A stretch of DNA of 64,000 nucleotides, from positions 2,232,001 to 2,296,000 of the forward strand of contig MARA01000004.1 in NCBI GenBank assembly GCA_001792895.1, written 5' to 3'. The stretch's first letter is position 1; every line of letters begins with the position of its first letter. Position numbers and translations under genes: made by a program. The notes under the pieces are model-generated. The model saw only the letters and a list, made by a program, of their open reading frames with translations, did not search any database and had not been told where the DNA came from. Below, in pieces: positions 1 through 13,090 of the stretch. Source of the stretch: Lentinus brumalis. Lineage: Eukaryota; Basidiomycota; Agaricomycetes; Polyporales; Polyporaceae.

Positions 1-1279
1 TTTCCAAGGCAAGTGCTCGCAAAATGCTTCTGTGCACGCTTCCTGATTTTATGACGTAGCGCAAAGCAGTCGAGGACGAGATGGAAGTGGATGTGAGTAT
101 TTATCTAGCCCAAGTCATGCTTGGGAGTTCACAACGTTCTAGGACGAGGTCTACTTCAGGGTCAACTGCGAGCGATTCAATGTACACATTCGGAACAAAG
201 TAAGGGTCAGCTTTCATGCTCCTAGGGTAGCGTTGACGTCTCTATGACTGTTCAGCTGATTGAGGGTGCGGCATCAGAGCGCTTTAACCAGTGCGCAGGC
301 ACCGTCTTGAAGGCAACGCTGAAGGCCACCGAATCAAAACAGAGGAAAATGTCAGACATCCGCTCTGGTACTGATCATTGCTATATGTTCGTTGGTGGCC
401 TCGCTCACGTTCAGTAGATCCAACCTCTCTGGCCAACATCGCGATGCACCTACCGGAAGACGTCGACCTGGCTTCTGGTCTCCTCATGCCTTCCAAAAAG
501 CCGCCTATCATGACGTTGATTAAGGAGTATCTGGGCATACTCGCATCCATGGACAACCCCACCGCCGCAGGTCGAGCCGCTTCGTTTGTGTCGCTGAATG
601 GGTCAAAAGTCCAGGTTGAGTTCGAGATCATAGCGCGGCGACTGCGAAGGCGCGTTTTAGAGGCCGTTGCACGGGAACGACATGGGGACGAGGGCGTGCG
701 GATCATTCGATTGCTCTTGGATACCGCAATGATGGATGAGAAACAGGTCCGTGGAGTATGATGGTAATTCGTCATATTGACTGAGCGGTGCGCAGATATC
801 CAAGGTGGGCATGATGGCAGCGAAGGATGTCAGGCCCCTGTTAGCTGCCATGTCTGCGGAGGCGTTAGTGAGCCTGCAGGAGGTTCCCAAGAGCGCTGAC
901 CGCAACCCTACCCGGATGTTCTATCTATGGTAAGACTTATCATGTTCCGGCCACTTCAATAGACTGACACTATTCTGAAAGGCTCGTCGACTTGCAGAAA
1001 GCATATAGCGTGTTGCTCGGGAATATGTACAAGACATTGTACAATATTGCCGCGCGACGTCAAGCTGAGCAGGACGAACCGAATCTCAAGGCTGTTCTTG
1101 AGAAGCGGCAACGGAGCGACGTCAGTCAGGACGAGGAGAGGCTCTTGACCAGGAACGAGAGAGAGCTATTGGCGCGGTGGGATAAAAAGAGAGAGAAGCT
1201 GACCGTGCTGGAGATGCGAGTTGAGGAGGCCGTCTTCATTCTGCGGGACCTTGGTATCTTTGCAATAAATGAAGATTGA
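1..1279 (+). CDS. RPC82: RNA polymerase III subunit RPC82/RPC3, 3' part
   Basis: C-terminal part of the Pol III subunit RPC3 (yeast Rpc82, human POLR3C), which sits in the Rpc82-Rpc34-Rpc31 subcomplex that opens promoters of tRNA and 5S genes. The 5' end lies outside the window. Exons read as <1-8, 60-92, 143-199, 256-367, 415-746, 796-929 and 982-1279, with all phases agreeing and a TGA stop at 1277-1279. Recognisable blocks are LKATLKATESKQ, the segment KVGMMAAKDVRPLLA (winged helix) and VSLQEVPKSADR followed by TRMFYLW, which is the family signature. A charged coiled-coil tail ends the protein. The first intron (9-59) appears to use a GC donor (AAG|GCAAGT). Identity is clear from known family motifs; only the first two small exons are inferred from splice signals alone. 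Confidence 0.9.
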
Positions 1280-1623
1280 CGTAGATGTGCAAACCCGCTG
1301 TACGTGACTGCGAGTGCGACTGAACCTAGAAGCTCGAAGTTGGAAGTGGGCTTAAGACGATGGCATGCCCCCTCTCGCCTGCCGACAAGAACTGTACCTA
1401 TGTTCGTTGGAAATGGTCTACAGCAATGGGGACTGTGCGCACTTCAGAAATACCGGATACATAGTCAGACACATCGGAGAAGAACAAAGGGCAGGGCCGT
1501 GCGCAAACTGTACTATGCACTCGCACGCCTCGCGGTGAGACGGGCGCTTGAGAGCTAGCGCAAAATAAGGTTCGCGTTAAACAAACGCGTCGGGGTGCAC
1601 GTGACACGCGTCGCGCGCGTCCG

Positions 1624-1630
1624 TATATAA
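1624..1630 (+). promoter_or_regulatory. TATA box of histone H1
   Basis: A TATATAA motif lies about 117 bp before the H1 start codon and is followed by a long pyrimidine-rich stretch (about 1645-1745). This is the usual layout of strongly expressed basidiomycete promoters. Transcription start is not visible directly. Confidence 0.6.
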
Positions 1631-1746
1631 GGCACCGCTCCGAAACCTCGCCCCCTAGTTCCCTCGCCCCCCTCATCCCTCCACTTTGCCCGCGCGCACT
1701 CTGTCATCCATCTGTCTCTCTCCCCCTCCCCTCAAACCTCTTATCC

Positions 1747-2804
1747 ATGGCTACCGCACCCAAGTCTACTGCATCCGAGAAGCCCAAGTCCTCTGCCACG
1801 GACAAACCCAAGTCCGTGTCTGCGGAGAAGCCGAAGTCCACTGCGACCGACAAGCCTAAGTCGAAGAGGGTCGCTGCTACCAAGGAGAAGGCCCTCAAGG
1901 AGAAGAAGACGAAAGCCTCTGAGGCCAAGTCTGTTGGTATCAAGAAGCCTAAGGCAGCTGTTGCGAAGAAATCTAAGGCTGCCAAGGCTGCCGCCGCCGA
2001 CGATGGCAAGGGTCACCCCTCCTGGAAGGACATGATCAAGGTGCGTTGTCTTTCTCTGGTTGATTTTATTGTGTTACTGAGTGCACGTAGGCGTGCATCG
2101 TTGAGACGAAGGAGCGCGGTGGTGTGTCCCGCATTACTCTCAAGAAGGTATGGTGGTTGGGCATCTGGCGCGCAAGTTCAGTTGATCTCATGATCATTGT
2201 AGTGGATCAGCGACAAGTTCGGCATCGACGTGTCAACCACCGCCAACACCTCGCACTTGAACCGTGCAATCCAGAACGGTGCTGAGGATGGTACCTTTGC
2301 CCTCCCCAAGGGCACCTCCGGCAAGGTCAAGCTCGCCCCGAAGATCAAGCCTGCTCCCACGAACGAGGTACGTGATCACCGTCCTCGTTGAATCGTTACT
2401 CATCCTTGTTTTAGAACGTCCAGCCTGCTGCTCCTAAGAAAGCTGCTCCCGCTAAGAAGGCGGATACGGCGGCGAAGAAGGCTGCACCGGTGAAGAAGGC
2501 GCCCGCAAAGACCGCGAAGACCACCAAGGCGTCGACCAAGAAGACAACGACTGCTAAGTCAACCGAGAAGAAGGTTTGTCGGATTGAGTACTGCACATGG
2601 TCTTCCGTACTCAAACCCCCTTGCAGAAGACCGCCGCTAAGGCCGCTGCAACGAAGGCGACGAAGGCCAAGGCCACCAAGTCCACCGCCTCCAAGTCTAC
2701 CGCCTCCAAGCCTAAGCCTGCTGCAAAGCCAAGAGCGAAGAAGGTGTGTCCCCTCTGTTATGTTCGTGTGTCTTGCCTAACGTGGGTCTCAGGCGGCTGC
2801 ATGA
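1747..2804 (+). CDS. Linker histone H1
   Basis: Linker histone that binds nucleosome entry/exit DNA in the nucleus. Exons are 1747-2040, 2091-2147, 2203-2367, 2415-2573, 2627-2743 and 2793-2804, and every intron is phase 0. The N-terminal tail (about 90 residues) is rich in K, A, S and T with repeated KPKS blocks. It is followed by the H15 winged-helix domain beginning at HPSWKDMIK and continuing with ERGGVSRITLKK, WISDKFGID and GTSGKVKLAPK. The C-terminal tail is the usual Lys/Ala/Pro-rich basic tail. The last exon encodes only three alanines and the stop. The start ATG sits downstream of a TATA box and CT-rich leader. Composition, domain order and length (about 263 aa) all fit H1. Confidence 0.93.
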
Positions 2805-4875
2805 TGGACTGTTCCCTGGGTTTCACGGTGTTCGTCTATATTATTGGCTCGTATCTGTTTTACTCGCGTAGTGTGCTCCGATTGTGTACCATTATCTCTA
2901 CCGTACTGTGTGTCTATATCTCTGTTCGAATTCATGGATTGCGGATCGAAATGCAACCACATCGTGTGATGTCGAACGTGTTGTTGTGTACTGCATGACG
3001 GGGTGGTTCGTGCAAGGCTGGAAGAAGACCCTCAGCCACTGACGCGTCATGCACGCGTCGCGGTCAGGTGATCTACGTAGAAAATGGAATTGGGTTTTTA
3101 CAGTATAACTTATATGTCGAAATCCATCAAGAATGCAAGACCATCGCCAACCACTTCAACCTCATCCTCCTACCACGACCATGTTCCTGACCTCTATGCC
3201 CCAGCACCACAACGCTCTTCAATCTAGGAAAGCCAGCATCCCTCTGCGGCGGCGATGTTCTATAGGTCAGGTCTTGAGGAAGAGTTTACTACCGCCGCAT
3301 CTTGACCTTCGCGTGGTGCTTCTAACTTAGTCGATCGTCTGCGGCGAATCGAGACCTGCTCTTCTTTCCGGGTGCTTCGGCGACTTCATGACGCTTATGA
3401 CTGGCTCCAGGGATGTGCAGATGTGCCACGGATGAGTGGAGACGTGCGTGCAGGTCGCTGGCCACCAGACGCGGGTGTAGGTTCGAGTCCTCCTTGTTTC
3501 GGGGCCAGAACGGGTATGTTCTCCATTTGTTTGTTTGATCTTGTAGCCAGTGGTCGAATGAAAGCGGGTTTGGAATGAGAGAGTTGGGTTGGAGGGGCCG
3601 GTGCCCTGGGTGCTGCGTTCTGAGGTATGTCTTGGTCGTTCTCTGCGGAGGTGCTTTCTCGCTGAGTTTCAGTCCTGATCGAAATATTCTCAAGGTTGCA
3701 GAGCCGTTTCAACAAAGAAGTCCTTCATCTACCGCGGTGTTGTCTCTCATTATCCGTCTTAGGAGTGCTTGCATACACTACAGTAGGGACATCCAGCAGA
3801 AGCCCTGAATACAATGGTGAGTCCCGTACCCAGAGCCCTGTGTACCATGGGACACGCCCGCTGACAGAGGAGCGATCTCTCTTTCACCGCAAGCACTCGA
3901 CAACCTCGTACCTTGCTCTCTCCTCGTGTTCGCGTGTTCCACGGCTAGGCATACTGCAGCAGCCGTCGACGAGACGGGCCGCATGCCGAGGAGTGTGCCG
4001 CTGGAGCCTTGCTTCGATCGACGATCGCCTCCAGGATGCGAGAAGGCCCGGCCACACCCGAGCGCGAATAATCGACGAAATACAGACAAACTCCTTGGGG
4101 CAAGGCCTCGCCGCCTCGACGCTCGGTGAGTGCGCATGTGGTCGATTGTCGCACTTGGATAGTGCTGCTGGGGCAAACACGGAGTGATACGCTTGAGGCT
4201 GGACGATAGCGCGGCGCCGCGAATCCCAGGGCGCTATCAGTCGCCTGGTGTCCAAAACGGTATGCTTCCGACGATGCGCACCGCAACGTGGGGGTGGGAG
4301 GACAGCGGTCCTTTGTGCGCAGCGGGCGCAGTGAGCACTTTTCGCATCAGGCGGGTAGGGAGGCCAGATGCCCGAGGAGGTGAGTGGTGTCACTCGTTGT
4401 CGTGGGGGAAACCCTGGGCGAAGAACGGTGACACAACACGTTTGATGCCTCCGGGGCGGCTGGCGACGTCGAGCCAGCCGGGCGCGTGACCGAGCGCGTG
4501 CTGCGTGCCCGCCGGCGGAGCGCAGGCCGCGCCCACCGGGTCCGTGCGCAGGGACTGCGGCGGGCTGGCGACGGCCGACGGAGTGCGCGGGGCGTGGGTG
4601 GCGGGGCGGGCGGGCGTCTGGAGAGGGCGCACGGACGTTTTTGGTTGCGTCATCTAGATCGGAGCTGCGGCCATCATGGCCTTAGGCTAGCTCGAATTAG
4701 GCACGCCTGGGACGGTTACCATTAGGGCCTGAGAAGCGCGTGCTCTTCCTTTCTTCAACTTCCCTCTCCCCACCACCTCCTCCCTCCCGCGTCCCTCCTA
4801 ATTGCCTCTCCCTCCGCCTCCTCGCTGGTCGACGCCCCTCGTATCCCACACAATTCATGGTCCACGCCTCCGCTC
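2805..4875. other. Intergenic, H1 3' flank and GDS1 5' flank
   Basis: About 2 kb with no gene I can support. Open frames on both strands in 3.3-4.5 kb overlap each other and have no recognisable protein features. The part at 4180-4650 is very GC-rich, and a pyrimidine-rich tract at about 4738-4830 precedes the GDS1 start and probably belongs to its promoter or leader. Confidence 0.6.
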
Positions 4876-7800
4876 ATGTTCACGCCCATCCTCCCTGCCC
4901 CGACACCGCACGCGTCTGCCCAGCATCAGTATGACACCCGCATTCGCTCCAACGCCGCCATCAAGCCCTCCCTCCGCCTTCGACAGTCGCCCGACGCGCC
5001 ACCCGCTCCCGCGCGACGTGTCAAGGTCCTCCCAGCTACCAAGTCCAAGCACGCCGTAGGCCCTTCCCCCGGGGTCCCCGCTCCAGCTTGGCCCGCATTC
5101 CCTCCCCCGCACGTCGTGCTGCACCCCGAAGACGCGAACAGTAAGGTCTTCCTCGCGATCGGGCGCTCCTTCATGTCCGTGGTGAGTACCCTTGCCCTTA
5201 TCGCTCCAACGCTTATATGCGAGCCACATACACCACCAGGACAACCGTGCTATGACCATCAAGGACCTTTCGGAGCTTTGCATGAAATATGGCCTCATGT
5301 GCCAGAAGTACGTCGCTTCCTCCCTCACTCTTCGCTGACGTCGGACCTTACCCATCGCGTCAGTGTGTCCGCCGCCGGCCAAGCTATCACGACCTTCATC
5401 CGGAATCACCTCGCTCGGTGCGATGCTCAACAAGACCAATCCCTGCTACTCAGGCAAATCATGTCTGGGACAATCTCCGATGACGACCTCGTCCCCGCAC
5501 TCCACTCGCGCATCGGAGGCGCCCACTGCACTCTACCTGAAGGCGAGAACCGGCTGACCAATTTCCGGCGAGGTACGGCGGTCTGGTATCTCAGCAAAGC
5601 CGCAGGTCTTCCTTGTCCATTCTCAAGGTCGGGCATCCGTCTGTGCGACTACAACGAGAACGGTAAAGTCGGATTACCGATCAACCCAGGACGCGAGCGG
5701 AGGCGCGAAAGAGACAGGCAGCGAACCGCGGCACAACCGGAAGAAGGGGCTGGCCAAAAGCGGAAACGCTTGTTACGCTCCTGTGCTGACAAGCTTCCAG
5801 GATCAGTTTCTGACTCTTCGGACGAAGAAGACAAGAGGCCGCCCAAGGTCAAGCTCACGCTCAGATTGAGACCCTCTCTCGCATCCTCGCCCAGTGCATC
5901 CACCTCGGGCTCGGTGGCGTCCTATTCCTGCGCGAGTGGTTCACACCCACAGGATCTGGATCCTGTTGACGACTACAGTGACGAGGACTCTGACGAGTCT
6001 GACAGTGACTCCATGTCTGTTGATTCCGACGGCGAGGACTCACCCCTCTCTGAGCCTTCATCTCCTCGGAGGGCTTCTACGACCGCACTCAACCCCAACG
6101 TCCCGCTCTCCGACCTTTCTCCGCCTCCGTCACGTCTCTCCCCCTCCCTGGTCGCATCTCGACGCTCTCCATCTGTTCCCTACAGTGTGTTCTCAGGATC
6201 TCCACCGCCGGAGTCTGATGAAGAGGATGACTTCCATCATGATATGCTACGCAGGCGGCGTCTGTCTCAGGGCCGCTTGCGCACGCCTCTGGACGATGAC
6301 GAGTCTGCGTGGGAGGACGACTTCTTTGGTGACCTCGACGCTGATACGGAGACTCAGTGGGAGAGTCCCGGTCCTCGCTCTCCCTCGATACAAGTTGACG
6401 ACGTCGTTATCAAGCAAGAACCTACGGACGTTCGTGGGTTATTGGATGCTTGGGACGATATCGAATCTCGTGCAACGGACTTGAAGGTGTTAGACATCGT
6501 GGCACAGGCTGCGGCGCTCGAGCGCCAGGCCGAGCAACTCGCTTCCGACGACTTTTCATCGTGGGCTTGGCCATCCGCGCAGCTGGGAGGACCCGCACAT
6601 ATCAAGCAGGAGGAAGAGGAGACGGACCCGTTCTTCCTTGAGCACGATCCCACGCCACCGCCGGAGGCGCTCTCCCCCATCGCACCCTACGATCCCTGCG
6701 AGTCGCCTGTTGAAGAGTGTCCACTTCACCTGTCCAAGCCAGCCCCATCTTTCGAGCTGCAGTGGAGAGATGTGGAGATTCTTGGTCCTGACAGCGTCGA
6801 GCCCCGCGACCTGGAAGACTCCGCCTGGCACGAGTACCGTGGTGCACGGGCCGTTTCTCCAGAGGAGCGGATACAGTCGCCTTCCCCTGAGCCTTCTACT
6901 ACTGCCGCAGCTTCTCCGTCGTCATCTCCGAAGCTCTCACGGTGTGCCCTTGCGCCGTTGGACCTGCATGCGACGATTATGGCCACACCAGCAGGACCAG
7001 AGAGGCATCCGTCGATAACATCTCCCTCCTTGATCGCATCCTTGACTTCGCTGTATATTCGAACTCCCGCGACTACAGTGCCGCCTGCCGCCGCTCCTCA
7101 GCCGGTGCTGGGGACGTCGTCCTCGCCCTCAGGAGTGGAACCGCTCGTAATTCCCACCATCCTTCCCTCCAACCCCGCCATTTGTGCGACCTTGTTCGAA
7201 GGTGCGGTGATTAGGAAACCTTCCATTCGTATACCACGTAAGCTGACCAACATTGTTTATTCTCATCAGGTGTACCTGTGTATCAGATGATCGTGGGTTC
7301 TTCGACATACCTGCGACGCATCGACACGGACTTCGTTAACATCTCCCCGATGTCGCTGCACTCGTGTCCGTCAACGCCGAGTGCCGTCACAATAACTGCG
7401 GGTTCGCCGCCCGTCTGCGGCACATGGCTCCCTGCCAGCGAGGCGCGAATGCTTACTAAGGACGAGGTCATGTTCGGGGCGTTCCTCTCAGACGAACTAC
7501 ACTTGCTCTTCCCCGGCGCTGTCAATGTGCTGACCCCGTCGGGCGGTCGAGAGGCTGCGTATAGCGCGTTTGGTCACCAGTTCAAGTCGGCATCAGATGC
7601 GCGGCGCCAGTCCATGGCTTCCCACCGGCTAGAGCTGCCTCCACGAGAGTTCGAGGCATCGTGGGAGGATCACCTCTTCACGCACCCGCCCTTCATCCTC
7701 GCCACTTCGTCCATTGATGGACACCGACCCGCAGAGGAGATCACGCCGGTAGTCGAGACACCGCTCAGTCCGACCGAGGAGGCGATGTTTCATGTCCTCT

Positions 7801-8012
7801 GTGCTGCGTCGGACTGGGAGCCCAACACGCCCGCCGCGGAGGGACCGGTCGATGAGGATGCGGAGGATGCCTCAGTGCGTCCGACTACCGAGTCCTCCGA
7901 CGGTTCGCTCGAGCGGCCTCTGCGGCGATCCAAGCGAGTCGCGAATGCAGTCGCCACACGGTCCCGGAGCACGCGGTCGAGCAGACGGGGCTCACGCACG
8001 TCGCTTTCCTGA
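4876..8012 (+). CDS. GDS1-type winged-helix nuclear protein
   Basis: Predicted 996-aa protein from exons 4876-5181, 5240-5307, 5364-7237 and 7270-8012, all in phase. The N-terminal 180 residues carry the only folded-looking part: VFLAIGRSFM, then AMTIKDLSELCMKYGL and ITTFIRNHLARCDAQQDQSL. This is the winged-helix pattern found in fungal Gds1-like proteins (yeast GDS1 is a suppressor linked to nuclear control of mitochondrial function). A basic cluster (GQKRKRLLR) could serve as a nuclear localisation signal. The remaining 700 residues are Ser/Pro/Asp/Glu-rich and look disordered, with two VIKQEP/IKQEEE-like motifs resembling SUMO sites. The ATG at 4876 is used because the upstream ATG at 4858 is in another frame that stops quickly. 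DNA binding is inferred from the fold only. Confidence 0.75.
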
Positions 8013-8854
8013 TTGCCATTTCATTCATGCCCTGCCCTGCCGACTTTGCCCCTTGTTCGCCTTCTAAACTTATTGCATTCCTGTTCAAAGCACGTTCGTA
8101 TACGTCGTAGACTGTGTATCCATTATTTCGTTCCACTCTCCCCGCTCTGTTTCTTCTGTTTCAGTATGTTTGCCCCATGCATTGTGCTGGGGGCGCGGTC
8201 TCGATCGCCTTGCTTGGGATGCGTTGCTTCTTGCTGATTGCGGACAGCACCGAGCATCAGATCATCTGGGCACTTCGCGAGATGTGACGTCCAATCACCG
8301 CCGAGGATCCAGGCTGGATGGCCTGCGAGATCGATTCGCGGATTGGGGGGCGGAGGGGGGCCGCGGAGTCGGGGGGCACGAAAGTAGGACGGTGCATGCG
8401 TATAGTCCCTAGTAGTCCGTATAGTTGCTTGTATGTGATACAGGCAGGTATGTAGTGAATATGAGTCTAATTGTATGGAGCATGCGCGTGGGGGGCAGCG
8501 GATAGCTCGGGCGGCTATAGAAGAGAGCGGAGTTTGGGGCTGGCGCTGGGAGGAGGAGAGGACTCCTTTCGCGCGGTTTTCTGCTCGCAACGACGTCCTT
8601 CATCCTACTTAGTCCTCTACTATTTACTGGAGTCCACCCTACTGTAGTAGTCCTGGGCAGCCCCCTTCTACGTCTTCGCCCCCAAAATTGGTTTCTTCAA
8701 GAAATTCGCCCTATTACGACCTGTAGCCCGCCTGCTCATAGTTACCCATCGGACTCCTCCTACTTTTACCCCTCTTGCTTGCTCTCGCGCAACTCGCTCT
8801 GCACCGCCAAAAACATCAAGTAATACCTAATCCAACATCTTACAGCCAAGCCTC
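8013..8854. other. Intergenic, Puf gene promoter side
   Basis: No gene seen. The interval holds the 3' flank of the GDS1-type gene and a C/T-rich stretch (8600-8850) leading into the Puf gene. Confidence 0.6.
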
Positions 8855-11800
8855 ATGTCTCTCTCCGCCAACGACAACTCCTTCTCGCGCGTGTCCTCTG
8901 GCAAGACCCCGCCTCCCGCCCCCTCTGCTGCGTACGCCAAACGGTGTGTGTTCTCTTCCATTCGTTGCCCCACACATCCCCATTCGCATCGTACCATCAA
9001 CCCATGCGCTGACGGCCTTCGACTTTGCCAGCGCGAGGGAGCTCGAGGCCGAGCAGGGCATTGGCGCCAGATACAGGCCTCCCGCGCTGCGCGCCCTCGC
9101 CTCCGGTGGCTCCCCTCCTAACGAACACCCCCCGTCCGCGAATTCTCCCGCTGATACCTCGTCCTTACCCCCCACCAACTATCCCCGGGGTTCCGTAGGG
9201 CCAGGGCAGGCACCCTCCCCTCCAACGTGCAGCTCGCAGCCCAGCGCTTTGCGGCTTCGAGCAATTTGGGCACCCCCGTCGGCTCGACCGAATCGTTCTC
9301 AGAGCAGCTCAGGCAGCGGGGCGACCTGGGCACCCCCACGTCCACGTCAGCTGCAGCTCCTGTCCGCCCCGGCTTACGTCACTCGGCCTCTGTCGCCTCG
9401 TCTGTCGCTTCGTCCGCTCTGACGGAGCGCAACAGTCGTCTCAGGTCGGGCTCCCTCACGCTCCCATCCGGCGGACTCTCGAACGCATTCGGTCCATCCA
9501 TCTTCTCCTCATCGTGGCTATCGTCGAGGAACGGCGGAAATGGGATGCCGATCTTTGATGATTTGCATTCCGTGGCATCCATGGATGACGAGTTCGACGT
9601 TCACACGCTCGATTACCTCGGTTTGGACGATGGAGCCCGTCGCCCGCCCGCGGCGACGCTCTCTGAGCTTCGCAACCAGGCCCAGGCGGCGATCACGGTC
9701 AATCTGAACAACAACCCCGCCCGCATGCGCGCCAGCACGGTGTCCAACCCGTACCATTTGCGTCCGTCGGCTGCGTCGCTTCTTTCCACGCCCAACGCCG
9801 AGGAGGAGGAAGACATGTACGAGAACGAGCTGTACCACCGCCAAGGCATGGACTCGTACGGCGAGGACAATGGTAACTATCTGTCCGCCAACTACATCGC
9901 CCAGGGCTTCAAGCAGTCTGACCACTTGGGTGTTGGTCTCGCCACCCGCCCTCGTGCGATCTCCGTTGGCACCCTCGACGACTCAACGTCCAGGCTCCAC
10001 CGCCGCGCAGGAGTCGGAGAGCTCCAGATGAACTTCGGCAGCGACCTGTCCATGCATACCGGCCTGACCGCTTCCAACATGGGGCCAGCCGGGATCCTGC
10101 GGTCCGAGAAGACGGTTGCCCCCAGGAATGGGCTCGCCGCGAGCGTGCACTTCCCTAACCCTGAGCCGCCTGCGAGCCGTGCCTCCGCGTATCTCGCTGC
10201 GCCATCGTCGAACCAGAACCGTGCCATCTCCCCGAAGTCGGAGAATTCGTCCAACCAGATCCAGACCCCTACTCGTTCGCTGTGGATCGGGAACCTGGAC
10301 GCGTCCTTCACGAGCGAACAGCTCATCCATGTGTTCGCTCCGTACGGTGCTATCGAGTCGCTCAGGTTGCTACCAGAGAAGGTCAGTCAGGAGCCTGCAA
10401 CGTATGTCGCTCAGACGCTGATGATGCATGTCATATAGGAGTGTGGCTTCGTCAACTTCGTCGATCAAGCGGATGCCATCCGCGCCAAGGACGACGTCCT
10501 CAACCGTCTTGGCGGAGATATCGGCATGCCGAACGGTCAAACTGTGCGCATCGGATTCGGTAAGGCGGACAGCGCTCCCGTCGCTCCCGCGAAAGGGGCC
10601 AACCTGAACAGCCCGATCGCCACATCCCCTGGTGGCGCATTGAGCAAGTCTGGAAGCAACAATGCAGGCCTTTCCGGCTTGGATGCCCAACTCCAGTCCA
10701 CCCCCACTCGCGCGCTCTGGATCGGGTCGATCCCGTCAACGACGACTCCCGCCACCATCCTCAGTGTGTTCAGTCCTTACGGGCCGATAGAGTCTGCTCG
10801 TGTCCTGACCCACAAGAACTGTGGCTTCAGTGCGTAATTTTCCTTGCTGGTGTAGTGTTGATGTTGACGGACTTTGCTCAGTCAACTTCGAGCGTTTGGA
10901 CGATGCGGTCAGGGCTCGCAAGGCCCTCAACGGACGTGACGTTCTTGGCAGTGATGTCGGGGCCATCCGTATCGGTTTCGCGAAGGTGCCTGTCAAGAAT
11001 GGCCAGGACAACAACGGCGGTCAAGACGAGGCGGCCAACGTCAACGTTCAGGGCATTGGTGACTTGAGCGTCGGGGCCACGATCCATGCTCTCCGGAACA
11101 TCAAGGGGGCCTCGACGATTCCCGTCGATCAACAGGTGCTCAGCGGTTCCCTCGAGAACTACCGCTCGAACCTGCTCCTCAGCATGATTGCCTCTGGCGC
11201 GCATACCTATGACGGCGTCACCAAGCCTGCCGGGTGGACGCCCTCGGTCACCGAGCAGCAGATGATATTGAAGGAGCTGAGCGGTGGCAGTCCCGATGCA
11301 GAGGCCGATATTCAAACTCTTGCAGGTTCGTACACTGGCCACTGCCCATGGACCATGTCCCTGACACTCTTCCAGAGTTCCGCCCTCCGACCATGTACTA
11401 TACTACTATTCCACTGGTCTCTGAGAGACCCCACAACAGGCGTTGGGACGCCTCGAAGCTGCGCGAGTTGCGCAAGAGGCTTGATACCAGTACCATCACC
11501 ACGGAGGAGATCGATAACGTCGCTGCTGACTTCCTCGATGGCGAGATCGTCGACCTCGCCTCGGACTGGCTCGGAAACACGGTGAGTAGCCACATCTAAC
11601 CCTGTGGGTCCCGTTATTGACGCTGGTTTGGGGCTGTAGGTCGTTCAGAAGCTGTTCGAGAAGTGCTCCCCTCAACCCCGGTTGGCGATGCTCGAGCGGA
11701 TCGCGCCGCACTTGGCAATGATCGGTATCCACAAGAACGGCACCTGGGCTGCGCAGAAGATCATCGAGTGTGTGCAGACTCCGGACGAGGTCGCACTGAT

Positions 11801-13090
11801 CACCCAGAACCTGCGGCCTTACGTTCCGCCTCTCCTTCTGGATCAGTTTGGCAACTATGTCGTACAGTGAGTGGTCCATGCCGTCCTGTTGGTAACAGCG
11901 TACTAAGCGCACGCAGGTGTTGTCTTCGCTTCGGTGCGCCTGCTACGGACTTCCTGTTCGATGCCATGGTGGATCGTCTGTGGGAGATCGCGCAGGGCCG
12001 CTTCGGTGCTCGCAGCATGAGGGCTTGTCTCGAAAGCTCTAACATCACCCTTAACCAGCAGCGCCGTATCGCCACTGCCATCATACTCAACTCTATTCCG
12101 CTCGCCACCAACCCTAACGGCGCGCTGCTGCTGACCTGGCTCCTGGACACGTCGAGCTTCCCTTCACGCTACAACCTCTTGGCACCGCGCTTCACGCCCC
12201 ACCTCTCACACTTGTGTACGCACAAGCTTGCATCTTTGACGGTGCTGCGGATCGTCAACCAGAAGGTCGAGCCCGAGGCGTCCAAGCAGATTGTCGAGGC
12301 GTTGTTCAACTCGCCTGGCGACCACGTCCTCACCGATGTGTTGGGCGATCAGGTGAACGGCGTCGCAGTCGTCCACAAGATCCTCACGAGCCCCTTCGTG
12401 GATCCAGCCCAGCGCCCCAGCTATGTTGAAGCGACTAAGCGCGTCCTCATCGAGCTGAAGGTCATCGCGACCCAGGCTTACCGCCGCCTGATCGAGGAGG
12501 TTGGGCTGCCTGTGCCCAACTTGCAGCCGACGTACAGCACCAACATCCCTCAGCCGAGTGGGAAATCGAAGTACAACCAGCAGAACCAGTACGGCATGCC
12601 TGGTCTTCCTGCCGGTTACCCTTCGAGCGACCAGGGTCTGCAGTCCATGATGGCCGCGCTGCAGATGGGTGGCCAGAACGCTGCTTCGGCTCCCCCTCGT
12701 CTCCAGATCGATCCAGCTTATGGTCAAAACGGGGCTGCTGCTCCTCCTCCTCAACAACAGCAACAACAACGTGGGGGTCGCTCCAACCCGTCCTCTGCGT
12801 TCTCGCCGAGCTCGGACCCGTTCAACCCCTTCGCTGTTCGCACTCCCGAGGCGCAGACCCCGAGGAACGCCCCTCGTCGTAACGGCGGCATGCAGTCTAG
12901 TAACGCTGTCTCGCCGTCTCCCGTTCCCTATGGCGCCCAGTCGCCCAACCTCACACAGACCAGTATGATGAACATGCCGCCGCAGTACAACGGGATGGCT
13001 CCGCAGTCTGTCCCGCCGCACGTCTACCAGGCGTACATGTATCAAATGTATCAACAGAACCCTCAGAACATGGGCACCTTCCACGCTTAG
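8855..13090 (+). CDS. RRM and Pumilio-repeat RNA-binding protein (Jsn1/Puf2 type)
   Basis: Large cytoplasmic mRNA-binding regulator. Two RRMs are visible: one with RNP2 LWIGNL and RNP1 ECGFVNF, the other with LWIGSI and NCGFINF. Puf repeats follow, seen as DWLGNTVVQKLFEKC, GIHKNGTWAAQKIIE, LLDQFGNYVVQCCLRF and GRFGARSMRACLE. A Gln/Pro-rich tail with poly-Q and Met-rich segments ends the protein. The arrangement is that of yeast Jsn1/Puf1 and Puf2. Exons: 8855-8943, 9032-10381, 10439-10829, 10882-11325, 11376-11581, 11640-11866, 11917-13090. Inside the second exon the frame changes near 9198-9200. Either one G is missing from the GGG run there, or an intron (9106-9209, donor GTGGCT) must be removed. 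The first reading keeps a natural Pro/Ser-rich sequence and all phases, so I prefer it. Length about 1,290 aa. Confidence 0.85.

Noticed and set aside
3460..3510. tRNA-like T-arm (GGTTCGAGTCC)
   Set aside because: No matching acceptor stem, D-arm or anticodon arm could be assembled upstream, and the T-stem has a mismatch.
3696..4393. Overlapping 160-codon open frames on both strands
   Set aside because: They overlap in several frames in GC-rich DNA, show no protein-like motifs and no splice continuity.
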